Assembly: GCA_950295325.1 (NCBI GenBank)
Contig: OX485807.1
Span: forward strand, 3,472,501-3,536,500
DNA: 64,000 nucleotides
Direction: 5' to 3'
Source of the DNA: Polytrichum commune
Taxonomy: Eukaryota > Streptophyta > Polytrichopsida > Polytrichales > Polytrichaceae
Shown: positions 10,930-22,291 of the stretch, piece by piece
Layout of the letters: each line of letters starts with the position of its first letter
Position numbering within the stretch: position 1 is the first letter of the stretch
Notes under the pieces: model-generated
What the model was told of the DNA's origin: nothing
Database searches by the model: none
What the model saw: the letters and a program-made list of their open reading frames with translations, nothing else
Position numbers and translations under genes: made by a program

Positions 10930-11428
10930 TTAAGCCAAGGCCAAGTATTTTGTACCTAGACGCTCCAATGAAAGGAAGAAACATATCATGTTTGAATAAC
11001 AAAAGGACAACACACACCATTTATAAGCTCGAAGCTCACAAGGAAGTTGGGGTTTGCCAACGCGTAGAATGGGCAAACCCATGAACGTGCAGATAATAAA
11101 AAGTAAGTTGCATGAGACAAAGGTGGTGGCGTTGCATTTGACCTTATAAATGTGGGATATTGGAATTTGTTGAGATTTTATACTATGTGAAATGGATGAG
11201 GTGCACCTCATTTTAGAGCATACATTCATTGAAACTTACATGGTAGATGTAAAGCGCAAGCCGGTGTACCGTGATAGCAAAGATGTGTGTTTGACATTGA
11301 TAAGAACTCCTATGGTAAGAGGAGCCAAGCTGAATTTGGTCTCAATGAACCAAATCAAGAATGTATAAATAATGGTTGTAGTTTGATTGGAGCAACTCTA
11401 AGGAACTCATGAGGAAGCTAGGAAAAAT
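10930..11428 (+). pseudogene. Gypsy aspartic protease remnant, active site lost
   Basis: The protease neighbourhood is recognisable from LDAPMKGRNISCL, then TTHTIYKLEAHKEVG, and further on EMDEV-like sequence, YMVDVKRKPVYRD and GAKLNLVSMNQ. In this class of gypsy element the tract after SCL normally carries the D-T/S-G-A catalytic motif. Here it reads NNKRT, so the aspartate is gone. Several stops follow. The reading stops at the insertion of the CTCGGGG element. Confidence 0.6.
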
Positions 11429-12213
11429 CTCGGGGGGTGCACCTTTCATTAAAACCTAGAATCACGTGCGTTCACTACATACTCTAAAAACCCCCTATAT
11501 ACAAGTTATTTTTTGTGAAATGAAGTAATACACATACAATTGCAACAATAAATATACAAGTGACAATATGTATACACAAAAAAACATCCATTCATATATA
11601 GTCATTAACATAAATATACAAATATACTTTTGAACAATAATCAACCCCTATAATATGTATAACAAAATATCCTAGCTTTCATCATCAAAGTCGTTGAAAT
11701 TTTTTTCATCTCCCAGATGTAACTCATAAACATTTGATTCACCAATATATGTCATTGTAGCCAATGCAATTATTGTCTCTAAGTCTACCATCAAATGATC
11801 AGTAAGATCATATGTCCACTTGTTGTTAGCCCCTTTTTGATACCAACATAAACCAATCTCCTTGTTACTTTGAGCTGAACGAATCATTTCAAAACCCTAA
11901 TACTGCCTCTTTCCCCAATATTACCTTGACACCTTGTACATGGTTCATACTACCCTATAAGGTTGCTAACGAAAATCGTTAATCCTAGTTAATCCTAATT
12001 TCATCCAATATGAAAACTTATGATATATAGTATAGTAACAGTACCATACAAGTACAATTATTGTATACTTTTTAAAGGCCTTCCATATATGTACGTAACT
12101 ATAAATTATAACATGTATACCATATGTATACCTAATACGGCAAGGTCCAAATCAATACCCCTCCTGTGCACTCACGTATACTCGTACATGTTTAGTATAG
12201 TACACCCCCCGAG
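11429..12213 (-). mobile_element. CTCGGGG-TIR transposon, copy B (785 bp)
   Basis: The ends are CTCGGGGGGTGCAC and GTACACCCCCCGAG, flanked by a perfect 8-bp duplication, GGAAAAAT (11421-11428 and 12214-12221). It is inserted in the gypsy polyprotein: dropping the element and one duplication joins HEEARKN directly to GPPPNHICRVLAKYKDVF in one frame, which proves the boundaries. The orientation is assigned by its ORF at 11672-11887. It is very similar over most of its length to copy C (36749-37464), which lies inverted 25 kb away. Confidence 0.9.
11672..11887 (-). CDS. Small conserved ORF of the CTCGGGG element, unknown function (copy B)
   Basis: 71 codons starting MIRSAQSNKE, then a 61-residue block beginning IGLCWYQKGANNKW and ending NDFDDES. 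That block is shared with copy C, with only five amino-acid differences. No transposase motif is recognisable. The residues before IGLCW are entirely different from copy C. It may be a transposase C-terminal remnant or a captured host exon. Confidence 0.5.
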   Translation of the reverse strand: MIRSAQSNKEIGLCWYQKGANNKWTYDLTDHLMVDLETIIALATMTYIGESNVYELHLGDEKNFNDFDDES

Positions 12214-13042
12214 GGAAAAATGGGCCTCCCCCAAACCACATTTGTAGGGTGTTGGCAAAGTACAAGGATGTATTCACCAATGAGTTGCTCACCGCCAAGG
12301 AGTGCAAAGCAACTTTGCTCAATGAGTGATTGAGGTCTTGAGCCATGTGGTAACAGATGAAGTTGGTAGACGGACATGAGTAAGGTCAAGGCAATCCAAT
12401 AGTGGAAGCGGCCTTTGCCCCAAAAATGGCTTAGGTCATTGCTTGGCCTAGCCAACTACTACCGTCGCTTCATTCGAGATTTTTCTAAGGTTACTAGGAC
12501 ATTGTCTGAGTTATTTAAGAAAGGGTTATCTCATGGGTGGGATGAGCTTTGTCACAAAGCCTTTGAGGAGCTCAAGAGCAAGTTGTTTTCGCCACATGTA
12601 CTCAAATTCCCAAATTTTCACAAGCCTTTTGAGGTGCATACGAAGGCGAGGGACTTTGTCATTGGCAAATGTTGATGCAAGATGGACGGCCATGGCATAT
12701 GAGAGCAAGAAGCTCAATGATTGTCAAAGGAGACAACTGACTCATGGTAAAAAACTCTTCGTTGTAGTGCATTGCTTGGAGACGTGACAACATTATTTGG
12801 GGTTGCACAATACCAAGCTGTACACGGATGATGCGTCTTTGAAATATTTTGAGACACAAGCGCAAGTTTGTGCCAAACCATTGCAGTGGCACAATACCTT
12901 AGCACTTATGAAGGTGGATTTGATCCACAAACCGAGCCATGGCAATGTGGTGTCGGACACACTAAGTAGACGGGAAGAGTTCCAAGCAATGAGCATCATC
13001 CATATCTTGTGGCTAATGTTTACTAGTGAAGGAAACTTATGA
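12214..13042 (+). pseudogene. Gypsy reverse transcriptase C-terminus and RNase H remnant
   Basis: VLAKYKDVFTNELL is the usual linker before RT. The sequence then jumps to the RT thumb end (HVVTDEVG), so most of the RT, including the catalytic YxDD region, is deleted. LRSLLGLANYYRRFIRDFSK, then WDELCHKAFEELKSKL and KPFEVHTKARDFVIG, mark the RT/RNase H junction. LYTDDASLKYFETQ and VDLIHKPSHGNVVSDTLSRR mark the RNase H end. Stops separate these pieces. Confidence 0.85.
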
Positions 13043-13059
13043 TGCAAGATAAGAGAAGG

Positions 13060-13959
13060 ATACATTAACTACCCCGAAGCACAAAGGCTTCTAGGTGAGC
13101 TTCGCAAAGGCAAGTTGGTGAGGTCAAGTTGGTGTGCGGATTGCTCAAGTATAAGCAAAGTTGGGTGTATGTATCACAAGGCAAGTTAAGCCTATTGGTT
13201 TGAAAGGAAAAATATGATAGTCCCTTTGTCAGCCGTAGAAGAAAAAAAAGAAAAAAAGAACCATCATAGAGTGGTGTCAAGGAGGTATCATTGACCATGC
13301 ATGAAGGAGGATATATCCCACTTTGTGAAGGCTTGGATGAAGTGCCAAGTGAGCCGAGTCTCTTATCAAAAGCAAGCCAGCCTCATGCAAGCATTGCATA
13401 TCCCGCCAGGGCCATGGCATAGTATATCCATGGACTACGTCACAAGTTTGCCAGAGTCACAAGGGCAATATGCCCTCTTGGTGATGATAGATCGGTTTGC
13501 CAAGTTGGCACACATGGTGTCGATTGTGGGAACCACAACCGCGTTGGAGACCGCATAGCCCTTTCTCAAAGGATGGTGGAGGCACCACGGGATTCCGAGA
13601 GTGATTGTGTCGGATCAAGTATTGGATGCATTTTTTTAGGAAGGTTGAAACAAAACTAAGGTTTAGCACAATTTTCCATTCCCAAACGAATGGGAAAATG
13701 GAACGTGTGAATGGAGTCTCAAACCAACACTTGAGGAACTTGGTGAGTGCGGACCAACGAGATTGGGTGGACTATGTGGATCGAGCGGAATTTAGTCACA
13801 ATGTAGCCACGCACTCGGCAACCATGAAGTCGCCTTTCATGGTGGCCTATGGAGTGGATATGCTCCAACTTGCTAACCTAGCTCTCAAGGGGGCACATTC
13901 AACACCAAAGTTCAACCAAGATGGTGAGGACTTGACCAAGAAGTGTGAACAAGTCTTGG
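13060..13959 (+). pseudogene. Gypsy integrase remnant (N-terminal finger end and core)
   Basis: EDISHFVKAWMKCQVSR is the end of the HHCC finger. IPPGPWHSISMDYVTSLPES, then LLVMIDRFAKLAHMV, is the start of the core with the first aspartate. After a frameshift, FHSQTNGKMERVNG, HLRNLVSADQRDWVDYV and AEFSHNVATHSATMKSPF cover the conserved glutamate region. It ends at the solo-LTR insertion, inside the codon after QVL. Confidence 0.85.
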
Positions 13960-15737
13960 TGTGAGCCCAATATTGTGCCCACATGTGTTCTTAATCTTAA
14001 AAGTTCATCAAAACTTGGACTTTGATATTGCATCAATTATTCAAAAACATAAAAAGAGTTAGGGCTTTAAGTTTGGATTTGAATTGAAATTAAGGGCCGG
14101 GTTGTTAGTGCTTTAGTGTTTGTAGGGTGGAATGGTTAACTTAGGAGTTAGTTAGTGGGTTTATTAGATTTTTGAGTTGAAGCTAAGTAAAGCTGAGTTT
14201 ATTTTGATTAGAAAGGGTGTAGTTACTGTCCATTATGGGGGGGAAGGCATTGTTCACCCCTAGTGTTTTCTGGATCAAGGGACTGCGAATCGGTTGGAGG
14301 TGGCTGCCTTCGGCAGCCAGGCTCTCTCTCTCGGTGGCTACTCTCGGAGGCAGAGCGCTACGGAAGATGTGAATGGGAGATCCAGGGGATGGAGGCAGAC
14401 GGAGGCGCGGCGACGCCATGTCGGCTGAGGGATTAGTGAAAATGAGGCAGAAGGTAGCATGTGTGCAGAGACGGGTGGGTGCTTCCGAGGGCAGTCATCT
14501 CCTGGTCGAAGGGTGATGCAAAGGGAACAGCCAGAGGGTTGGGAAAAGAGAACAACAAAGGGCGAGCTGAGCTTGATGAGGCTGTGGGTTCACTTGTCAA
14601 CACAAATTCCGAGGAGGATTGACGAAGCTCAAAGAGCTGGTGAGTCAGGGGGCAGAGTGAGAGACTAGTAAGGGAGAAGCAAGGCAGATTCAGAGGTAGC
14701 GGCGGGCTACTGACGGGAAGACTGAGTGTTCCGAGACAGAGAGCCAATCGCTGCTTGCTGATTCCGTGTGGCGGTGGCGGACATCTCCTTCGGGAAATTC
14801 TCAGACTTGAAGGAGGAAGCTTGATTTGGAAAACAGTGGTGGTCATGGGGCAATGCTGTGGCAGAAGAACAGGGAGACCAGATGGTTTGCCGTTTGGTGG
14901 AATTTGAATGCAAGTTTTGAGTAGTAAAAACAACCAATGCAGCCGATTCATTGTCTTGGTAAAGGAGTTGAGTTCACATGACTGGGTTGTCGCTGCCAGG
15001 CGACCTGTATTCGCATTGTGGGAGAGGGCAGAAGGATGGCTGAGTGTTGAGGTTGGAGAGTGGACAAGAGACTAAGGGAAAGAATCCAGCAGAGCGCGGC
15101 TAAAAACTCCAGCCGATTGCATTGGTTGGGAGGGAGGAGAGCGACACTTATGATCAAGCTGGTGCATCCAATGGGAAGCTACATACTACGCCGTGAGCAC
15201 CAAGGAGGCAGCTGCCCCGAGTTCAAAGGTGCTAGAATTCTGGTCGAACAGAGGAGGGTGTTGGGCATAGCCAGGGGGAGAATCGGATTGCCACCAGGAC
15301 ATAATTAAAATGCCAGATTTCCATTGGCTTAGGGATTAACCATTATAGGTGTGGCATTAATTAGAAGATTAGCTGGGTTGATTAGTGGAGTAGGGGAGTT
15401 AATTAAGGAATTTATACAAGCCACTTGTGTGAGGTGCTTGGCCTAATGGTAGGAGCTAATGGTTAGGATTGTGGAGTGACTCAGTGTTGTGAGTTGAGGT
15501 TTAGATCGAGTGTAGACGATTCAGTGGACGATTGTGAGTAACAATAATCACAAGAGTTACAAGTATTTATAAATACTTGGACTTATACCATTTGAAATAA
15601 AATTTGTGTGTTTAATATTCTTGTTGACTGGAGCATTGGGGGTTGAGTTCTAAGGCTAAGGGGACTAAGCAAGTACATGTGAGCCATTGGCTCTCACCCG
15701 GATTATGATGCATAAGGGTGGGGGTTTATGGCTGACA
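13960..15737. mobile_element. Solo LTR (1778 bp) nested in the gypsy integrase
   Basis: It starts TGTGAGCCCAATATTG and ends GGTTTATGGCTGACA, so it has TG...CA ends. A perfect 5-bp target duplication CTTGG lies on both sides (13955-13959 and 15738-15742). Removing the insert and one CTTGG joins EQVL to EKTKLLLEKAQNCYKK in one frame. There is no retroviral coding domain inside, so it is a solo LTR of a long-LTR element or a short non-autonomous relative. TATTTATAAATA at about 15564 and AATAAA at about 15597 are candidate LTR signals. The middle is G-rich on this strand. Confidence 0.85.
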
Positions 15738-16284
15738 CTTGGAGAAGACCAAGTTGTTGTTGGAGAAAGCCCAAAACTGCTACAAAAAGCAAGTCAATGC
15801 CGGAAGACGCAAAGTTGAGTGTGAGGTGGACCAAAAGGTGTAATTGAATGTGGATAAGTTCACTATGCCTGAAGGCCTTACTCCAAAGTTCATGTCCAAA
15901 TTTTTAGCTCCGTTTCCCATCGTGAAACGGGTGTTTAAGGACGTGTATAAGTTGGAGTTACCGCCCGAGATCAAAGTGCATCCAACATTCCAAGTCTCAT
16001 TACTAAAGCCATTTAAGGAAAGCACATTGTGGCCCAATCACAAGCAAGTGATTAGGCCACCTCCTGACCTTATAGGGGGTCATTTGGAATACGAGGTAGA
16101 AGGCATCCTCAAGTGTAGGAACCCCAAGCAAAAAGGAAAGGAGTACTTGGTGAAATGGCGAGGATACCATGAGAAAGAAAACCATTTGGGTAGCGGCAAG
16201 AGACATGGTGAACCCACTGGATTGGTGGAGTGCTTTGAAGATACTAGGGCTAGAGATTCCAATAAAATGAAGCATAGGCATTGA
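15738..16284 (+). pseudogene. Gypsy integrase C-terminus with chromodomain
   Basis: LLLEKAQNCYKKQVNAGRRK leads to one stop (TAA at 15841-15843), then LTPKFMSKFLAPFPIVKRV, YKLELPPEIKVHPTFQVSLL, and the chromodomain stretch YEVEGILKCRNPKQKGKEYL with VKWRGY. The chromodomain aromatic cage is partly kept, but the segment after WRGYHEKENH is degraded. The chromodomain marks this as a chromovirus. Confidence 0.85.
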
Positions 16285-16304
16285 TGAGGACATCAATCTC
16301 CTTT

Positions 16305-16318
16305 AGTGGGGGGAGAGA
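16305..16318 (+). other. Likely polypurine tract of the gypsy element
   Basis: AGTGGGGGGAGAGA lies 20 bp after the last gypsy stop. The following CGCTAGTAGCAC would be a degraded TGTTAG-type LTR start. This is inference from position and composition. Confidence 0.4.
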
Positions 16319-17090
16319 CGCTAGTAGCACACTTAGCTTGGAGGCAATGCCCTTCACAACATGTATATGTTCTTTGGCTTGAGGCAACAACATTCAACTT
16401 CAATGGTGCAAAGAGAAGAGTATGAGATGAGGTCCTAGTCTTGAACTTGTGTTTGGTTAGCGAGAGAGGGGGAATAGACATGCCAAGCTAGGTTGGGTAA
16501 GCCGAGTAATTGGGGCCCATGGCTTGGAGGGGCCTTGAATAAAACTAAGAAATGTCTTAGCCATGGGCTTGTCCGGGCGGGGGCAAGGTGATGGCGCGTG
16601 CTCATAAAAGTGCAACCCACAAGCTAATGAGAGTTGGCGCATGGGAGTCATGAACCCATGTCTCGAAAGAGCAAAGTGGGAACCAATTCGGGCGGGACTT
16701 AGCATCACCCTTGTGCAATCGAGGCATGGTTTAATAATGAAAAGCCATCTCAGAGTTGCAACTGAAACAACTTAGTGCAAACGTTGAGGTCCGGCCTAGT
16801 TGTGTTAAAAGGTTGAGTTAGACTAATGGAGACTAGAGTGGGAGGCCCAAAAGGAAAGGCAACCCAAATGAGTCTCAAAATAGGTGGGTCTAGTGTGGTT
16901 TAGGTCCTTGGAAAAGAAGTTCAAGGTCGCTAACAGACCACCTAGGAACAACACCTTTGGGACTATGCCAAATTTGAAGATGCGTTGTGAAGTTTACGCC
17001 CCAAGGGAAACACAATGCCACACCCAAGAGATGATGGCAACTTGAGAATTGGTATGTCGACTACAAATATAATTAATGAGGGCATAGACT
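16319..17090. other. Post-gypsy sequence, probably a decayed 3' LTR
   Basis: Moderately GC-rich with no gene (small overlapping minus-strand ORFs at 16293-16708 look random). By position it should be the 3' LTR of the gypsy element, but no 5' counterpart was found in the window. Confidence 0.35.
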
Positions 17091-17094
17091 CCAT

Positions 17095-20000
17095 TTGGTG
17101 GGGGTAAGTGTCATTCTTCTCCGTCCTCCTCTTCACCCTTCTTCATCTTCTTTACGCTTGAGTTTCGTCGATCCCTTAAAATTGACAAAGTCTAGAAGAG
17201 GGTCTAAACCCCATCTTGCCACAATTGATTTTGATAGCATAGATGTACGTAATGTCAAGTATTTGTCATTTTTTGATGATGATGTTTTTTTTGTATTGCC
17301 CCCATTATCTATGGGTGTTCCTAGTGTGTATAGTCATTTTATGGATGACATGGATAAGATGTGTGATAACCATCCTTGATGCATAACTAAACCACAAATA
17401 TCCAAAATGATTTTGGATTGTCTTTCATACGTTGCTCTTGTGTTGGTCATCATCTGTATATAAACAAATATTGTGATTATATGTATTATAATGAAGGTGT
17501 TCCTAATAACACCAAATGGATTGGATCGACTTATGTCCCATTTTTGTAGGGAGTGTTGTCCCAGAAAAATAAAGATTGGAATGTAAGATATGCCATTCCA
17601 CACTCGTATATATTTCATTGTGCCATACTCGGACAATATATGTTTACTCTATATCCCTTGAGATATCAAGGGCTTGCATACATCTTGTTGTTCATGAACA
17701 CCCTATGTCAAATGGTACATATCGTGAATCACTGAACATGATTTACCAATGTGTTGTTAATGAGGTTATAAAAATACTCACTGCCAATAACTCTACTATA
17801 ATGATAGCAATGAGCAAACAATTTTTTGCAAACTACCTCCTCAAATCTTTATTTAACAGTGAATGACATCATCTAGCATGTTCATCTTTGGAAGTTGTCA
17901 TCAATAAATTTAATATTCTTGCCTCTCCAAATTATCTTAATTTTGTATCACGCTCCAAACGATTTGTTCGTAGTGAAATGGGTACAGTGGATAGTATAAT
18001 GGCACTTAAAGACCATTCACGCTTCAAATACATCCATGATAGCAAATTCCCTGGCCAACCCAATGACAAAGTATTAATCTTCAAAATGTACATAGATCTT
18101 CAAGGGTGTGGTGTGGATATTGTTAAGCGTATGTAAATTGAAGGAAATATGGAGAACTCATGGATAATACTTGATCATGTCAAACATCTCAAGGATTGGA
18201 CCACCCTTGCGTGCCATATGTACGATAGCAGGTATTGTAAGGTGTTGACTATTGCGTATTATGACATGCAATCTGAAGATGACGCAGTTCAAACTTTTTT
18301 TTGGAAAAAAATTAAAAATTTTCATGGTGGAGAATGGTGTGTTGAACATTCATTTCAAAGATTTTATGACAAATAATCCACGCCAATTGAATTGTGGTCA
18401 AATTCTTTTATGGTGAAGGTGATCCAACTCTGCCAATGCTAGGTCACGAACGCACTTGTCTTTTCCATTGGTCACAAAGTTTGGATAAGGTTATACAAAA
18501 ATACATCAAGGCATCTTTGCAATTTTAGCATAAACATCTATGCAAGGACTACAAAGACTCAAAAACAATGGATGAAGCCAAAACTAAATATCATGTCATT
18601 CGTTCATGATAGTTGTCATTTGGAGTTGTCACAAAGGAAGGCGTTCTTGAGCTTTCTGAGTGGTTGGGTTTCTAGCACCTCTGTTATAGGGAGTGGGGTG
18701 GTCATATGATTCTTGTAAATGCATCATCATTTTGGTTTTTGCAATATACTCTAATTATGAATATCCATGGTATATGAAATTTATGATAATTTGTGTAATG
18801 TTTGCAATATATGATTATGAATGAACATGCAAAAATGCCAACGTGTAACTTTGCAGAGACGGTGCACAACAAGTGGCTCCAACAATCCCGAAACAAAACG
18901 ATTTGTTTGTACGAAGTGACAGTGGACGATTTTATTTGTGCATTCATGCATATTACAAATTACATGTTGTGGTTGAGAGGTGGTTATGCTAGTAAAGGCC
19001 CTGATTCCGCATCCTTGAAATTGAAGGTTGTTGCTAAGTGTGGAGATCCGAAATTACTGGCAAAGGCTATGAAATCCTATCCAAGGGCGGAAGATCTCAA
19101 CTCTAGGGATTGTGCTCTAGAGGGTTTTGAGTTTTTTGGATCTACCAAATAGAAGCTTAACCTCCACCAAGTGTAGATTGCGATTCACATCGATTTGACA
19201 AAGTGAACTACTAAATTCCTCGCTGGGATACAAGAGCTAAAATGGCATGCATAAAGAAGTCTTTGAATTCTACAGAGCATGGTGTGACACATACCATATA
19301 TGTGTTAGAGATTGATTGTCCCTCTTCCCATTAGCACATTGCAAGATTGTCACCCACTACTGCCAAAAAATGTTGGACTGTGCAAGCCAATACCGGGGCT
19401 CTTCGTAACGCCAAAGTCGAGACTGGAAAACATGGCACCTCTGCTCCTACATACAAGGGATTGAAGGAGTATTGCCCCACCAACAATGTGGAGTACAAGT
19501 TTTGGTTTTGCCCTAACGATATCAAACGTTGTGTAAATGGTCGCAAAAAAAAAACTTATTGGATTGGCCAGTGAAGATAGGTACCAATCTCTCTCTCAAA
19601 GCATGAGGTATTGGCACTCAAAGACATTGGGTTCCAATTGCAGTAGAGGGAGGATCTCTCTCTCTTCACCGCAGGCTTTCCACAATCACCACACTTCCAA
19701 TCCTTCAAATGGGTTTCCATGCTCCACTAAACCCGGATGTCCATCCAAATTCCAAATTCGGAAAAACAATGCGCCGTAATCTAGCAACACTGATGGTAGA
19801 ACACAAAAACAAATGGGAGAACACTGGGCTCATGAATGATTAATATGTGGTTGGAGTAACTGCCATTCCATATATATCCCGGATTTAAAGTGTTAATCAA
19901 CATTGTCTTCAAGAAGGATATTGCATACCGTGTCACAATTGGTGATATATCACAATGCACTTGCCCTAACTTCACAAAAATGTCAACTCAATCTTTGGGA

Positions 20001-20159
20001 AGAAAAGGGAAATGGATGTCTTGCAAACATCTTTATTATGTGTTTAGACATTTGTACAAGGTGGATTACAATAGTGACAAGTTCATTCATGCTCCAACGT
20101 ACTCCTATAATGAGGTCATGCGGCTACTTGAACTTGCAGGTATAGTAGAGTGTGAGTAA
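17095..20159 (+). mobile_element. Decayed MULE-type transposon with SWIM finger, copy 1
   Basis: Disjoint blocks on the plus strand follow the order of a MULE transposase. The N-terminal part (17095-17379) contains ATIDFDSIDVRNVKYL. The central block (17888-18376) has SIMALKDHSRFKYIHDSKF, WTTLACHMYDSRYCKVLTI and YDMQSEDDAVQTFFWKKI. At 18440-18690, HERTCLFHW and SLDKVIQKYIKASLQF follow. At 18840-19150, CNFAETVHNKWLQQSRNKT and GGYASKGPDSASLKL follow. The end is a SWIM finger, CTCPNF...KWMSCKHLYYVF (about 19950-20050). Stops and frameshifts occur throughout. I could not find its terminal inverted repeats. Confidence 0.75.
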
Positions 20160-20690
20160 TATTGAAAAGGTTTGTTTCAACTGCATGTTTGACAATTTCC
20201 GTAAGTGACATGTATTAGTGTGGATTATTATAATAAAAATCAATAATGGATCGATAGTTTTTCAATTATCCATGATAATACACTCTCTTCATTTTATTTT
20301 TTCTCCCAAAATGCACATGCTTTATAATATTTTTTGACAAATATACATACCAAATTTAGAATGTGTACCCTAAAACCATGATTATTTACTAAATTTGGTA
20401 GTTTTTTTTATTGCTCCATGCTCATGTGTTACCGCTCACCGCTCATTGCTCACTAGTCATCGTTCATGTCTTAGCTTCCCTCCAGCACCACCTTCGACTT
20501 TGAGGACATAGACACCACTATCACGTTTGAGGGACCTAATGAACTGTTGGAGGTAGAGGAATCTGTAGTTTGGAGGGTTTAATAGGTTGCACTGAACGTT
20601 TTTTGGCTTATTTACCACATGATCAATATGGTGTGGGCCATTTTCCGCCTCAATAATTGCACAATGTTGGTGGATATGAAGAACCCGCAT
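20160..20690. other. AT-rich sequence with a GTGAGC-family MITE end
   Basis: No gene. At 20429-20460, TACCGCTCACCGCTCATTGC continues into TCACTAG. This is the reverse-complement form of the GTGAGCGGTGAGC units of the MITE at 7305, so it is probably a broken right end of that family. Confidence 0.45.
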
Positions 20691-21230
20691 GTGGTGCAGT
20701 CTGTGCTTTGCCACCCCACAACTTTTGTGCAAAATTTTCAAAATGCCACGAGGGCATGAAATATAGCCTTGGACATGGGAGCATGTCGAGCATGTCCAAA
20801 CACCTCCTCTATGAGCATCTGAGGGACTTCAAGCGCTACAAATGTGAGGAGAAAACAAAGAGGGACAACATGAAGATGGTATGCAATTTTGCAAGAAGCG
20901 CTAGAAGGTTCATCCCATGCCATCATAGAGTTCTTTGGCTCCAACACTTGTTACAAGAAGGGTGACCTAGTCAAATAAGATTCCTTCAGGATATGGTGCT
21001 TTACATTGCAAAAAGGTTTTGTCCCCCTCTCTATAGTAGAAAATCCTTAGTTGAGGAGGTTGTTCTTGTGGCAAGATGGCAAGGTCTAGGGTCCCACGAG
21101 GAAGGCCCTCGTGAAGGAGCACATTCTAGCCATACTCGCCTGCACCATGGCCATATTTGTGTTGCCCCTTCTTGCTAGTTGTGCCACTATCTTTTTCACA
21201 TTTAAATAATAAAATCACCTTGAGATATCA
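20690..21230 (+). pseudogene. hAT-like transposase N-terminal remnant
   Basis: KCHEGMKYSLGHGSMSSMSK followed by HLLYEHLRDFKRYKC resembles a degenerate BED-type finger (x-S-S-x-x-x-K-H-L-x-x-x-H). Downstream, DMVLYIAKRFCP and, after frame changes, PTRKALVKEHI with AILACTMAIFVLPLL recall the region after the BED finger in plant hAT transposases (FPSRxxLxxxxLP). Stops and shifts abound and the catalytic core is absent. The CxxC pair of the finger is not clear, so this is a moderate call. Confidence 0.5.
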
Positions 21231-21966
21231 CTATCACCAAATGAAAAGGGATTGAGTGATATGTGGTAGTTGTTGGTACCCCTGGATAGAATTTCATAGA
21301 CTAACAACTACAACTTATAATCTAATAGATGTTACCTTTGTGCATTCAAAAATGAGGATGGAACCTTTTTTGCCTATCAAAACTTGGCCAACCATCATTT
21401 TCTCCAACAATTTACGGAGTTGTAAGGAAGTCGGTATGGAGCAAAGAGTTGGTGGGAGAGAGAGGATGTGAATAGGGGAATTGGGGTTGGGACAATGGGA
21501 TTATTTGGTAGCACACCCATTTGGCTTCAACAATTTTTTTTATAGGATGTAGTTTAGATTTATAAATACAACAAAACCCATGGAAACACATAGGGTATAC
21601 CTAAAAGGTGATCTTTTATATCATTTAGGTGTCTCAAATAAGGTTTATTAGGACAATGTTGGGTCTGGGATTTTGGGTGGACAATTCATACTTTAAGTAT
21701 AAAGGGTTAGGAGCCTCTCAACCACAATACATGCATTTGGTGACAATTTCTCAATCTCACATTATTTTATTCATAAAATAGTTTGATCTGAGTTCATTTT
21801 AATTGGACATTTTGCGGTGAGAAAACATATGCACATCCATCATTAATAATCTTGCATAAAGTATCCCATTTAAGTCTCTTTACCAAAGCCAAAGCCACTT
21901 TGATATAGTCAGTCTTGTGTTAATCAAACCCTTTTAGTGTAACTTGAAATTATTATACAATCATCA
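21231..21966. other. Non-coding, with the dispersed repeat shared with 470-560
   Basis: CACCTTGAGATATCA at about 21219 begins a ~70-bp match to the region near 470. The rest shows no gene. Confidence 0.4.
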
Positions 21967-22160
21967 TGTTGTGCGGAATGCAAAACTACAAGAAGTTGAA
22001 GATGTGTGTGTCATATTAATGATAATATGTTTACAACGGAGAAGCCTTCTTATGAAGGACAAAGACACTGTTTGGTATATCTAAAAGGTGTGAATGTTCA
22101 AACACCTTTACAATAGAATGGTGTGAGTCTAAGACTCTAAGCTAACCGATTGGACTAACA
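21967..22160 (-). repeat. 3' LTR of the copia element
   Basis: 194 bp, TGTTGTGCGG to GGACTAACA. The bases just inside (CGCCCCCTTC on the plus strand) read as the purine tract GAAGGGGGCG on the element strand. Confidence 0.95.
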
Positions 22161-22291
22161 CGCCCCCTTCAGCTGCATGGCTGAAACAATGTAATTCCTA
22201 ACTTGAGTTGTAAACCTGTCTAGTTTTGTAATCACCCCCTCCCGTGAAGCTTCTGAAAAAGAAGTAATATGTGATTGGTCACCCCCTTGCT

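Larger units (their letters stand above)
9700..17040 (+). mobile_element. Degenerate Ty3/gypsy chromovirus with two nested insertions
   Basis: The domain order on the plus strand is gag, protease, RT C-terminus/RNase H, integrase, chromodomain, as expected for a plant chromovirus. All domains have stops or frameshifts, and most of the RT palm is deleted. It is split by a DNA transposon (11429-12213) and a solo LTR (13960-15737), each with its own target duplication. A purine tract ends at about 16318. The boundaries are approximate because neither LTR of this element could be delimited. Confidence 0.8.

Noticed and set aside
12152-12455. Two minus-strand ORFs (64 and 87 aa)
   Set aside because: They straddle the border between the CTCGGGG element and the gypsy RT, so they are artefacts of the insertion.
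14433-14951. 172-aa minus-strand ORF
   Set aside because: It lies wholly inside the solo LTR, is Ser/Pro/Leu-rich and has no domain. The G-rich strand of the LTR explains its length.
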